From Prevotella sp. (GTDB taxonomy: Bacteria; Bacteroidota; Bacteroidia; Bacteroidales; Bacteroidaceae): a stretch of DNA of 64,000 bases. Below the pieces are notes generated by a model. That model searched no databases and was not told the DNA's origin. It saw only the letters and a program-made list of their open reading frames with translations. This document shows, piece after piece, positions 1-8,575 of this stretch (position 1 is the stretch's first letter; every line of letters begins with the position of its first letter). The translations under genes were made by a program, and so were the position numbers. The stretch lies in contig JAJWLX010000002.1 of NCBI GenBank assembly GCA_021636625.1, positions 1-64,000 on the forward strand, in the 5' to 3' direction.

Positions 1-2
1 GT

Positions 3-545
3 GATGAATTTCATGCCGGAACCTACGAGATAGAATCGGAACGAAGAGGCTATGCTCTGGAGATTGCCGTAGATTTCGTGAGAATGCAGCGGGATATCGA
101 ACCTTTCTGGATCAAGCCGACCAAGCCTCTGAAGAATATCGAACCTCAGACATTGAAGGAGGTAGAGGCAGAATGGCCTAAGGGAGAAGTAAAGGTAAGA
201 ATGAACGATTACATGTTCCGTCCTCATCAGAAGTGGAGTATCATGTCTGCCGGAAAGGGTGGTTATCTGGGTGGTCCTTATTATAAGATCTGCATAGAGG
301 GCACTTCTCGTTATCTTACCGCAACCGCTCAGCATGACGTCATTGCCAAACCTGAGTTTACTGGTGAAAATGCCCAACTCTGGCGCATCGAACAGCTTAC
401 CGATGGCACCTATCGCATCATGCCAAAGGCAGTGCCAGGCACAGAAGAGAAGCTTGCATTGGTTTCACTCGGCGACTGTACCCCAGGTCTGGCTCCCTTC
501 GATTTCAACAGCGACAATTCTAAATGGAATTTCAGGCAACAATAA
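3..545 (+). CDS. C-terminal part of a secreted carbohydrate-active protein with a ricin-like lectin tail (5' partial)
   Basis: The reading frame is open from the window edge, so the start and any catalytic domain lie upstream; 180 residues are visible. The last ~115 residues (from about KWSIMSAG) look like a beta-trefoil/ricin-type carbohydrate-binding module. They contain QxW-like repeats such as AQLWRIEQL, and the protein ends in SKWNFRQQ. A GH3 enzyme follows 50 bp downstream on the same strand, so this is probably part of the same glycan-degradation cluster. The catalytic family cannot be named from this fragment. A second lectin-like tail occurs on the GH43 enzyme at 22729-24867. The trefoil assignment is by eye and moderately sure. 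Confidence 0.6.
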   Translation, partial: DEFHAGTYEIESERRGYALEIAVDFVRMQRDIEPFWIKPTKPLKNIEPQTLKEVEAEWPKGEVKVRMNDYMFRPHQKWSIMSAGKGGYLGGPYYKICIEGTSRYLTATAQHDVIAKPEFTGENAQLWRIEQLTDGTYRIMPKAVPGTEEKLALVSLGDCTPGLAPFDFNSDNSKWNFRQQ

Positions 546-595
546 ATTCATGATGAATCCCAATTTAATATGCTAATAGCTTAATAGTAATTACA

Positions 596-3202
596 ATGAA
601 CAAGAAAGTTATATACGCAGCTTTGATGTTTGTGGTAACTATGTCCTCCGGCAATGCCTCAGCGCAGCAGTTGCCTTATCAGAATCCAGCCCTCTCGGCT
701 CATGAGAGAGCGGTAGATTTATGTGGTCGTCTCACTTTGGAAGAGAAAGCTTCTCTGATGCTGGATGATTCACCGGCTATTCCGCGATTGGGAATCAAGA
801 GATTCCAGTGGTGGAGCGAGGCACTGCATGGTGTGGCGAACATGGGAGATGTAACCGTCTTTCCGGAACCTATCGGAATGGCAGCTTCGTTTAACGACAG
901 AATGGTGTATAGAGTCTTTGATGCAACATCTGATGAAATGCGTGCCAAATGGAATGAACTGCAGCAGAAGGGAGGAGATGTAACCCGTTTCCATGCTCTC
1001 TCGGTCTGGACTCCAAACGTGAATATCTTCCGTGATCCTCGCTGGGGACGTGGACAGGAAACCTATGGTGAGGATCCTTATCTTACCAGTAGGATGGGAT
1101 GTGCCGTGGTGCACGGATTGCAGGGACCTGAAGATACGAAATACCGCAAACTCTGGGCTTGTGCCAAGCACTATGCAATTCATAGCGGACCAGAATGGGC
1201 TCGCCATACAGACAATATTACCGATGTTACACCGCGCGACCTTTGGGAAACTTATATGCCAGCCTTCAAATCACTGGTGCAGGATGCAAAGGTGCGTGAG
1301 GTGATGTGTGCCTATCAGCGTTGGGATGATGAACCATGCTGCGGCAATACCCGCCTTTTGCAGCAGATTCTCAGGGATGAGTGGGGATTCAAGTACCTGG
1401 TAGTTTCCGACTGTGGCGCTGTTACTGATTTCTGGGAGAATCATAAGGTTTCGAGCAATGCCAGAAATGCGGCAGCTAAGGGTGTATTGGCTGGAACCGA
1501 TGTGGAGTGTGGATATAATTATGCATATAAGTCTGTGCCTGAGGCTGTGAAGTATGGTGCCTTGACTGAAGATGAAGTTGATAAGCATGTGATTCGTCTG
1601 CTCGAAGGTCGTTTCGATTTGGGCGAGATGGATGACAACAAGATCGTATCATGGTCGAAGATTCCTGTATCTGTGCTTTGCAGCAAGGCGCATCGCCAGC
1701 TCTCGCTCGATATGGCTCTGCAGACCATGACGCTGCTCCAAAACAAGAATGAGGTATTACCTCTCGATAAAAAGGTAAAGAAGATTGCTTTCATCGGACC
1801 AAATGTGGATAACGAACCGATGATGTGGGGAAACTATAATGGTACTCCACGACAGACCATTACCATCCTGGATGGTATCAAGAGTCGTTTGAAGAAAAAC
1901 CAGGTCGTCACCTTTAATGGATGCGACCTGGTGAACGACCAAATTCTGAATTCTTACTTCGACCAGTGTAGCATGGATGGCAAGATGGGCTTTAAGGGTA
2001 CTTTCTGGAACAACCGCAAGATGGAAGGTAAGCCTGTTACCATCACCCAGGAGAAGAATCCTGTGCAGGTAACGACCTATGGTCAGCACTCCTTCGCTCC
2101 TAATGTGAAGCTGGTGGGCTTCTCTGCAAAATATGAAACCGTGTTCCGTCCTAAGCAGACAGACAAGGTGTTGCTCGACGTGGCTGGTTGCGGTCACTAC
2201 GAGGTTTATCTGAATGGTGAGAAGAAGGCAGAGCATTCTATCTGGCGCACTACCGAGAGTCGTATCGAGTTCCAAGCCGAGAAGGGCAAGGAGTATAAGA
2301 TAGAGATTCGCTATCACGAGATGCCTAACTATAATGCGGACATGAAGTTCAATATCGGTCATGAGAATCCTATCGACTATCAGGCTTCGCTCAAGCAGTT
2401 GAAGGATTGCGAGACAGTAGTCTTCGTAGGTGGCATCTCTCCACAGTTGGAAGGTGAGGAAATGCCTATTGAGATTTCTGGCTTCAAGGGTGGTGACCGC
2501 ACCAACATCGAATTGCCTAAGGTTCAGCGCAATTTCCTGAAGGCTTTGAAGGAGGCGGGCAAAAAGGTTGTCTTTGTCAACTGTTCGGGTTCAGCTATCG
2601 CCTTGACTCCAGAGACAGAGAGTTGCGATGCCATTCTCCAGGCCTGGTATCCTGGTCAGGAAGGTGGAGAGGCTGTGGCTCGTGTACTCTTCGGAGAGTA
2701 TAATCCTGCCGGCAAGTTGCCTATTACGTTCTATAAGAATTCAGAGCAGTTGCCTGATTTCAAGGATTACAGCATGAAGGGCAGAACCTATCGTTATATG
2801 AACGATGCGCTCTTCCCATTCGGTTATGGCTTGAGCTATACTTCTTTCCGTATTGGCGATGCTACACTTTCCAACTCTATCCTGAAGAAGGGTGAGAAGA
2901 TTACGCTGAAGGTACCAGTAAGCAATGTAGGAAAGAAGGATGGAACCGAGGTGGTGCAGGTGTATGTGAAGGATCCTGCCGATACCGAAGGACCATTGAA
3001 GAGCTTGAAGGCTTTCGAGAGAGTGGAGGTGAAGGCAGGAAAGACTGCTGAGGCTGTCATTACGCTGGATAGCAGAAACTTCGAACTCTTCGATGCTGCA
3101 ACCAATACCGTCCGTGCCAAGGCAGGAAAGTATGAGGTTTATTACGGCAGCAGTTCGGCTGATAAGGATTTGAAGAAACTGGATGTTTCTATTGAATATT
3201 AA
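596..3202 (+). CDS. GH3 family beta-glycosidase with PA14 insert (beta-xylosidase/beta-glucosidase type), secreted
   Basis: 868 residues with a signal peptide (MNKKVIYAALMF...ASAQ). The N-terminal (beta/alpha)8 domain carries the GH3 nucleophile motif VSDCGAV, with the catalytic Asp at residue 272. A PA14-like beta-sandwich sits at roughly residues 450-600 (GTFWNNRKMEG...YEVYLNGE). The alpha/beta sandwich follows (VFVGGISPQLEGEEMP), then a C-terminal Fn3-like domain (YGLSYTSFRIGD...). Family knowledge: GH3 retaining exo-enzymes release beta-linked glucose, xylose or arabinose; this RLGIKRFQWWSEALHG subtype is often xylosidase-like. The downstream GH43/GH127/GH31 set suggests action on (arabino)xylan oligosaccharides in the periplasm. 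Exact specificity is inference. Confidence 0.9.
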   Translation: MNKKVIYAALMFVVTMSSGNASAQQLPYQNPALSAHERAVDLCGRLTLEEKASLMLDDSPAIPRLGIKRFQWWSEALHGVANMGDVTVFPEPIGMAASFNDRMVYRVFDATSDEMRAKWNELQQKGGDVTRFHALSVWTPNVNIFRDPRWGRGQETYGEDPYLTSRMGCAVVHGLQGPEDTKYRKLWACAKHYAIHSGPEWARHTDNITDVTPRDLWETYMPAFKSLVQDAKVREVMCAYQRWDDEPCCGNTRLLQQILRDEWGFKYLVVSDCGAVTDFWENHKVSSNARNAAAKGVLAGTDVECGYNYAYKSVPEAVKYGALTEDEVDKHVIRLLEGRFDLGEMDDNKIVSWSKIPVSVLCSKAHRQLSLDMALQTMTLLQNKNEVLPLDKKVKKIAFIGPNVDNEPMMWGNYNGTPRQTITILDGIKSRLKKNQVVTFNGCDLVNDQILNSYFDQCSMDGKMGFKGTFWNNRKMEGKPVTITQEKNPVQVTTYGQHSFAPNVKLVGFSAKYETVFRPKQTDKVLLDVAGCGHYEVYLNGEKKAEHSIWRTTESRIEFQAEKGKEYKIEIRYHEMPNYNADMKFNIGHENPIDYQASLKQLKDCETVVFVGGISPQLEGEEMPIEISGFKGGDRTNIELPKVQRNFLKALKEAGKKVVFVNCSGSAIALTPETESCDAILQAWYPGQEGGEAVARVLFGEYNPAGKLPITFYKNSEQLPDFKDYSMKGRTYRYMNDALFPFGYGLSYTSFRIGDATLSNSILKKGEKITLKVPVSNVGKKDGTEVVQVYVKDPADTEGPLKSLKAFERVEVKAGKTAEAVITLDSRNFELFDAATNTVRAKAGKYEVYYGSSSADKDLKKLDVSIEY

Positions 3203-3264
3203 GTAATGGTATACTTTAATATATACTGCTTTCAATAGTATCAATCCAATAAAATAATCGAATT

Positions 3265-5661
3265 ATGAAAAGAATCCTTTGTGTACTTATCGCAGTCCTA
3301 TGTCTCTGTACTTGCTGGGCAGGGAATGGCAAGAAACCTATTGTCTGGGAACAGCCGATAGCAGAATCGAATCAGCTATTTTATGATCCTTTTCAATCTC
3401 AACTCAACATCTATCGTGTGGAATTCGCAGATGATGAAACACGAGTGTTCATGCATATCACTTTTCGCCCACACTATTGGGTAAAGTTTGTGAAGGAAAC
3501 CTATCTTCTTGCTGATGGCAAGAAATATCTCGTCAAGAGCTGTGATGGACTGAAACTTGACGAGAAACACTATATGCCTGGCTCTGGCAGGGAGGATGTG
3601 GTCTTCCACTTCGCACCGCTCCCCAAGAAGACCCGAAAGTTTGACTTCCTGGAAGGTGACGGCAAACAGAACTTCAAGATACTTGGTATTGAGAGCATGG
3701 ATACCCGCATCAAACGACTCTTCTCCTCGCTTTGGCGCAACGATGCGACCGGTGATTGGGAGATAGGATTCTATGATGATTTCGCCATCTACGACTGCCG
3801 TTACTGGCAATACAAGCAGAAGAATCAGAAGGGCGACAAGTACTCTTTCATCCTTACCGATGGCAAGAGCGACCTGGCTGTCAACATCGACAAGTCTCAA
3901 CATGGCAAGCGCACGATGAGCATCAACGGCAAGAAAGCAGAATATTCGCTCATTACCACTTCCATCCTTCCGGATTATCCGCAGAAAGATGAGACCACAT
4001 GTCTGAAGGATACTCATAACAAGCCCGATACGGCTATTGTTGTGGGATGGCTCAGAAATATGCCTAAGGAACTTTGGGATAGAGGGCAGGAGTATAGTGT
4101 GGAGTATTATGATCTCTTTTCCAATTTCACAGGAGTTAGCAATTACAGCAAGCTCGATTCTCTTGGCAGATTTGAAATCAAAGTACCTCTCATCAACTCT
4201 ACCGAGGTTTTCATGGACTGGAAACACACTTTTATCAACACGGTATTGGAGCCAGGAGAGACCTATTATCTGCTCTATGACTTCAAGGCAGGACATTCCA
4301 TCTTCATGGGCAAAAAATGCCGCTTGCAAAACGAACTGCTAGCACATCCTTTCCCATTGATTGACGCAGAATATCCAGGTAAGTATGAAAATAAGGTTCC
4401 AGCCCAGGAGATGATGCAGATTCTTGAAACCAGATATAAGGAGGCTGAAGGGAACTTACGAAAACTGATAGGAGAATCGGCATCTATCTCCAAATGTTAT
4501 CAGGACTATACTGCCCGATATCTTCTCTGTAATTATGCATCATCAATCTTACAAGGAGCATATCACGTGAAAGACAATGTTTTCCCTCAGGAATATGTGA
4601 GCCAAGTGGAAAAAATATGGAAGGAGATTCCGCAGCCTTATACTCTGTTTCGTGACTATAATATGCTGACTAATGATCTCATCGGCCAGGAAAGAAGGTT
4701 AAAGTACAGTACCCCCATGGGAAGGACCTATGGATTCTTATCCACCAATTCTTATCCGGAACTGTTGAGAAAGCACAAGGCTCTGGGGGATATTGCGATA
4801 ACCGATTCAGAAATTGCTACGGTGGAACAATGGGCTAAGAATCTGGATGCCATAACTATCAAGCAATATCAGACGACAGATGCCAAGGAGCAGGAGAAAA
4901 TAGTAAAAGCTTTTTCCAGTTCAGTCCTTGACAAGCGCGCTACGGCTATCCTTGAAAAAGAAGATATTGCCAAGATGCTTAAGGATGAGACTCCTCTCAT
5001 CAATGTATATTATGCCCAGCATATAGCTGATAGCATGGGATGCAACCAGCAGCAGAAAGATGTCATCATCTCCAAATCCCTTCTTGAGATGTTGGAAAGA
5101 CTAGCCATGCCACTCAATAGTTATGGACTTGACCTGACTGAACATGGCATCAGTTCTGAAGTTCTCAGGGAAAAAGTATTGGCAGAACACCGTAAGTACC
5201 TGTCTTTGCAGAACAGGGACATTACTGCCAGTATCAAGACAGCTCCGCAGGATATGAGCGATGGTGAGAAACTTCTTCGCCATATATTGGAGCCTTATAA
5301 GGGAAAGCTTGTATTGCTGGATGTCTGGGGAACCTGGTGTGCCCCTTGCAAGATGGCTCTTGCCCATTCGAAGGAAGAGTTCGAACGCCTGGCGCCATAC
5401 GATGTGGTATATCTTTACATGGCAAACAACAGTCCTGAAGAGTCATGGAAAAATATCATCAAACTGAATAATCTGGTTGGCGACAATATCGCCCACTACA
5501 ATTTGCCTGCGGCTCAGCAGAGTGCCATCGAGAACTATCTCAACATTCGCTCCTTCCCATCCTATCGTCTCTTCGACAAGGAAGGAAATCTGGTAGATGT
5601 GAAAGTGGATGCCCGCCAGCTTGACAATCTGGAGAAAATCATCAAGGAACTGAGTAAATAA
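3265..5661 (+). CDS. Secreted thioredoxin-like (TlpA/ResA-type) protein with a large unassigned N-terminal region
   Basis: 798 residues with signal peptide MKRILCVLIAVLCLCTCWAG. The C-terminal ~150 residues form a thioredoxin-like domain with the active-site motif WGTWCAPCK and the cis-Pro region RSFPSYRLFDKEG. The N-terminal ~600 residues match no family I recognise; Bacteroidota encode many long periplasmic proteins of this kind with a TlpA-like C-terminus. It probably acts as a periplasmic thiol-disulfide oxidoreductase. It lies 62 bp after the GH3 gene and ends in a strong hairpin terminator, so the two may be cotranscribed. A link to glycan breakdown is not evident from the sequence. Confidence 0.75.
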   Translation: MKRILCVLIAVLCLCTCWAGNGKKPIVWEQPIAESNQLFYDPFQSQLNIYRVEFADDETRVFMHITFRPHYWVKFVKETYLLADGKKYLVKSCDGLKLDEKHYMPGSGREDVVFHFAPLPKKTRKFDFLEGDGKQNFKILGIESMDTRIKRLFSSLWRNDATGDWEIGFYDDFAIYDCRYWQYKQKNQKGDKYSFILTDGKSDLAVNIDKSQHGKRTMSINGKKAEYSLITTSILPDYPQKDETTCLKDTHNKPDTAIVVGWLRNMPKELWDRGQEYSVEYYDLFSNFTGVSNYSKLDSLGRFEIKVPLINSTEVFMDWKHTFINTVLEPGETYYLLYDFKAGHSIFMGKKCRLQNELLAHPFPLIDAEYPGKYENKVPAQEMMQILETRYKEAEGNLRKLIGESASISKCYQDYTARYLLCNYASSILQGAYHVKDNVFPQEYVSQVEKIWKEIPQPYTLFRDYNMLTNDLIGQERRLKYSTPMGRTYGFLSTNSYPELLRKHKALGDIAITDSEIATVEQWAKNLDAITIKQYQTTDAKEQEKIVKAFSSSVLDKRATAILEKEDIAKMLKDETPLINVYYAQHIADSMGCNQQQKDVIISKSLLEMLERLAMPLNSYGLDLTEHGISSEVLREKVLAEHRKYLSLQNRDITASIKTAPQDMSDGEKLLRHILEPYKGKLVLLDVWGTWCAPCKMALAHSKEEFERLAPYDVVYLYMANNSPEESWKNIIKLNNLVGDNIAHYNLPAAQQSAIENYLNIRSFPSYRLFDKEGNLVDVKVDARQLDNLEKIIKELSK

Positions 5662-5664
5662 AAA

Positions 5665-5705
5665 AAAGAGGGTGTGTCATAACTCTATGTCACATCCTCT
5701 TTTTT
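5665..5705 (+). terminator. Rho-independent terminator after the thioredoxin-like gene
   Basis: AAAGAGGGTGTG (5665-5676) pairs with CACATCCTCTTT (5691-5702) with one G-U pair, followed by a T run. It starts 4 bp after the stop codon. Confidence 0.85.
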
Positions 5706-5917
5706 GTATGAACTGACTTTCTATCTTTTCGCCGCACACGTATATTTTTTTTTCTAGAAAAAAGTCTCATAGTCTCATTCTTCGCCGCAAATATCACGTT
5801 ATGTCGTTGATATAAAGATATTTATAACTAATGAGACTTCTTGTAAAAAGTAGGAAGAAGTATCATAGAAGTATCATTAAAAATCATAGAAGTATCATTA
5901 AAGATAATACAAAGCAT

Positions 5918-6015
5918 GCGAAAAGCCAGTTTGAACGTTAAGAAAAGCCAGTTTAAACCTGTTTAAACATCAGAAAAAGTCATTTTAAACATAGCAAAAA
6001 GTCATTTTAAATATC
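5918..6015. repeat. Degenerate A-rich tandem repeat of ~22 bp (four units)
   Basis: Units at 5918-5939, 5940-5961, 5972-5993 and 5994-6015 share the core AAAAGYCAKTTTRAA. A 10-bp interruption (5962-5971) splits the array. The period equals that of the G/C-rich array at 6059-6190, inside the same palindromic element. A related pair with a 21-bp step (ATCATAGAAGTATCATTAA) lies at 5862 and 5883. Confidence 0.65.
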
Positions 6016-6058
6016 GCAAAGAATCACAAGAATATTGCCCAAAAATAAGTCCGATGTT

Positions 6059-6190
6059 TGGGCACTCGTTGCCCGCGTTATGGGCAGTGGTTGCCCAGCA
6101 CAGGGGCTGTCGATGCCCACTTAGTGGGCTACGGATGCCCGTGTAACGGGCACAAGCAGACCAACCGAAGGGCATAAAGGGACCATCTGA
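6059..6190. repeat. Six-unit 22-bp tandem repeat with covarying GGGC/GCCC dyads
   Basis: Units run 6059-6080, 6081-6102, 6103-6124, 6125-6146, 6147-6168 and 6169-6190, each exactly 22 bp. Units 1-4 have the form NGGGC(7 nt)TGCCC(6 nt). Units 5-6 have decayed and keep mainly the GGGC start and a central GACC. Between units the sequence forms short hairpins whose flanking bases change together: TGCCCG-TGTAA-CGGGCA, GCCCAC-TTA-GTGGGC and TGCCC-GCGTTA-TGGGCA. The step is about two helical turns. There are no CRISPR-like unique spacers. Confidence 0.85.
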
Positions 6191-6621
6191 TGAACTGACT
6201 TTTCCTGATTTCAATAGACACTTTTTTACTTTATAAACTAGAAAGGTAGACACTATCAATTTCATAAAACTGAAATAGTAGACGCATTAGCTAAAAGTGC
6301 AGTCAATGATACTTCTATGATACATCAATGAGACTTCTCGGCGCTAAAACAGAGAAGTCTCATTGTTGCTAATTCTTTATATAACAAGTGCTTAAACTAT
6401 ATTTTTTAACAAAAATGAGACTATGAGACTTTTTTCGCTAAAAACTTTTTTCACGTATGTGATCGATGCCTATCTATAGTGATTGCCAAAAGTAAGGCTT
6501 CATTTCACATACTTTCATTTAGTTTAGCCCCATACATAAAGGTTTTCGCCCTAAACTAAAAAAATCACAAAGAAAATACATTTTCCTCCTGAATATATTC
6601 CCTATTCTCAAAGAAAAATAT

Positions 6622-6629
6622 TATCTTTG
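6622..6629 (+). promoter_or_regulatory. -7 promoter element TATCTTTG for the AlbA_2/RecG-like gene
   Basis: Exact match to the Bacteroidota TAnnTTTG element, 27 bp upstream of the ATG at 6657. Confidence 0.7.
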
Positions 6630-6656
6630 TAGCTGTTTAAAGATTAACAAGTAAAC

Positions 6657-8288
6657 ATGAATACAGAGCAACAAAAGATAGAATACAAGAGTCTGCAAAA
6701 GATTCGAACTGGAGAGAAAGGATTCAAGGAACTCTCTATTACTTGTGTAGCTTTAGCCAATGCGCAAGGAGGACAGATTATGATTGGCGTGGAAGACAAG
6801 ACAAAGAAGCCTGCTCCCAATCAAGTTATATCGCAAGAAGAGGTAAATAGTGCCGTTACAAGATTGCGTGGACTTTGTTTCAATGTTGGTCTTGCAGTAG
6901 GCGACATCTGTGCAGACGAAACTGGCAGCCAGTACTTTGCCATCACAGTATTCCCTTCACTCCATTCATATGCCACCACTTCTGATGGCAAGATGTATAT
7001 CCGTGTCGCTGACAAATGTGAGCCGGTTCGTAGTGAGGATATCCAACGTGTTGGAGAAGAGAAAGGAGCTTTCCAATGGGAACTTGTACCAACACAGTTT
7101 GAGTTGGAAGATGAGAATAAGACGAATCTCTCAAAATTCGCTAATGATATACGCCAATCTGATAGAGTGAAGCAGCATATCAAGCAGCTCGACGATATGG
7201 AAATTGGCGAACAATACCACCTTCTTGACGGCAACAAGATGACTAATCTTGGTGTCTTATGGATTGGTACAGCCAAACAGCGTAGCCGCATTTGCTATCC
7301 TATCACTGTGCAATATATCGTATATGATGACTTGGAGAACAAAACCAACAAATTGGAATGGCGTGACAACACACGAAATCCGAAAGAACTTTTGGAAGAT
7401 ATTATGGACAAGGCTGTAGAGTTGACCTATAGCTATGAGATGCCTAATGGACTCTTCCGTAAGACAGTACGCTATTATAACGAGAACTTAATCAGAGAGT
7501 TGCTTGTTAACAGTTTGGCTCATAGCTCAAGAACCATCTCTAACGACATCACAATCAAGGTATATCCAGGTTATATCAGCATCTCCAATCCTGGTGGTCT
7601 CCCTTTGGGTGTAACCAAAGACAACATCCTTCATACCAAGCACAGACGTAATCCGAATATGATTGAGATACTGACTGCACTTGGATTGATGGAAGGCGAG
7701 GGCTCTGGATATGACTTGATTTATGAGTTGGATGCCGTTGAAGCAAAGAAACAACCTGAGATAGAATCAACATTCAACACTGTCACAGTATATCAAAGTG
7801 CAGAGATTACGGATAAAGAAGTTGTTCGCCTGATGGATTATGTTGACCATAATTATCAGCTTTCCCAAAAGAACAAGATAGCTTTCGGCATCATAGCCAG
7901 AGAGAAACGCATTGCCGCAACTGATTTATCTAAAATTCTCCAGCTATCTGCAGAAGAACGATTGAGAAGCTATATCGATAACTTAGGCAAAAGCAATCTG
8001 ATAACGAAAGGTGGCGTCAAGAAAGGATCATTTTTCCAAATCAATACAACTTTGCTGAAAAATGCAAAATCTAACATTGTTACTAGTTTGAAGACTATAG
8101 AATCACATGTTCTTAAGGCATTAATTATGGAAGATCTCCGTGTCCATCCTTTGAGTAAAATATCTGATATAGCAGAGCGCATTCCTGATATAGATATGAA
8201 AGAGATTCGAAAGATGCTCTATTCTATGGTTGGGAAGGAGATAGAAAAAGAGGGCACTCGATTTGATAGTAAATATTACATAAAGTAA
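6657..8288 (+). CDS. AlbA_2 (Schlafen-type) domain protein with RecG-like C-terminal ATP-binding domain
   Basis: 543 residues, no signal peptide. An AlbA_2/divergent AAA_4 domain occupies about residues 1-130 (EYKSLQKIRTGEKGF...ANAQGGQIMIGVED). An HATPase_c_4-type 'RecG-like' domain lies at about 270-370 (IRELLVNSLAHSS...ISNPGGLPLGV...GLMEGEGSGYDLIYE). A winged-helix-like tail follows at about 400-540. Such proteins are usually annotated as transcriptional regulators or ATP-dependent helicase-related; their real role is unsettled, and some occur in defence or stress loci. The gene sits alone between the palindromic element and an AAA-ATPase gene, inside a glycosidase cluster it does not obviously serve. 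It has its own promoter. Confidence 0.8.
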   Translation: MNTEQQKIEYKSLQKIRTGEKGFKELSITCVALANAQGGQIMIGVEDKTKKPAPNQVISQEEVNSAVTRLRGLCFNVGLAVGDICADETGSQYFAITVFPSLHSYATTSDGKMYIRVADKCEPVRSEDIQRVGEEKGAFQWELVPTQFELEDENKTNLSKFANDIRQSDRVKQHIKQLDDMEIGEQYHLLDGNKMTNLGVLWIGTAKQRSRICYPITVQYIVYDDLENKTNKLEWRDNTRNPKELLEDIMDKAVELTYSYEMPNGLFRKTVRYYNENLIRELLVNSLAHSSRTISNDITIKVYPGYISISNPGGLPLGVTKDNILHTKHRRNPNMIEILTALGLMEGEGSGYDLIYELDAVEAKKQPEIESTFNTVTVYQSAEITDKEVVRLMDYVDHNYQLSQKNKIAFGIIAREKRIAATDLSKILQLSAEERLRSYIDNLGKSNLITKGGVKKGSFFQINTTLLKNAKSNIVTSLKTIESHVLKALIMEDLRVHPLSKISDIAERIPDIDMKEIRKMLYSMVGKEIEKEGTRFDSKYYIK

Positions 8289-8340
8289 TGGCATAAAAAA
8301 AAAGGTCTGAAAAAGAAAAAACTGTTAAAAATCATATATT

Positions 8341-8370
8341 AAACTGATAATCAGTGGTTTTCTTTTTTTA
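8341..8370 (+). terminator. Possible terminator after the AlbA_2 gene
   Basis: AAACTGA-TAA-TCAGTGGTTT forms a bulged hairpin followed by TCTTTTTTT. It is the only termination-like structure close to the stop at 8288. Confidence 0.45.
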
Positions 8371-8501
8371 GCATTCTTTTTTCTACTCCTATATTTCATA
8401 AAAGAGATTTTAAGTCTCCGTATAATTATAGATAAAAAATAAATATATTTTTGGAATTAAAATTCCCTTCAAGGTATTGGGTACACAGTTCTATACTGAA
8501 T

Positions 8502-8536
8502 AAATCCCGAAATCGCTTGGCGGTTTCGGGATTTTT
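8502..8536. terminator. Strong hairpin terminator between the AlbA_2 and AAA-ATPase genes
   Basis: AAATCCCGAAA (8502-8512) pairs with TTTCGGGATTT (8524-8534), followed by TT. It directly abuts the next promoter (TATCTTTG at 8540), so it insulates the downstream gene. Confidence 0.8.
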
Positions 8537-8539
8537 GCT

Positions 8540-8547
8540 TATCTTTG
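8540..8547 (+). promoter_or_regulatory. -7 promoter element TATCTTTG for the AAA-ATPase gene
   Basis: TAnnTTTG match 28 bp before the ATG at 8576. The -33 region falls inside the preceding terminator hairpin. Confidence 0.7.
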
Positions 8548-8575
8548 CCAACGTTAATGGTAAATAGTTGATAAT

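Larger units (their letters stand above)
5731..6466. repeat. ~0.7 kb near-palindromic non-coding element (MITE-like) with nested inverted repeats
   Basis: Three arm pairs sit in mirror order around one axis near 6095. They are 5758-5779 with 6414-6435 (22/22 bp), 5831-5841 with 6353-6363 (11/11, ATGAGACTTCT), and 5860-5878 with 6305-6323 (19/19). Weaker symmetry (CACACGTAT versus CACGTATGTG) extends to about 5731 and 6466. The centre is occupied by 22-bp tandem repeats. No convincing gene lies inside; the longest frame (6002-6265, minus) reads through the repeats. It separates the GH3/thioredoxin genes from an AlbA_2 gene. A non-autonomous mobile element is the best guess. No transposase or clear target duplication is seen. 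Confidence 0.7.

Noticed and set aside
6059..6190. CRISPR array
   Set aside because: Units are contiguous 22-bp repeats without unique spacers, and no cas genes are near.
6002..6265. 87-residue minus-strand frame in the palindromic element
   Set aside because: It reads through the 22-bp array (not a multiple of three) and shows no protein family character.
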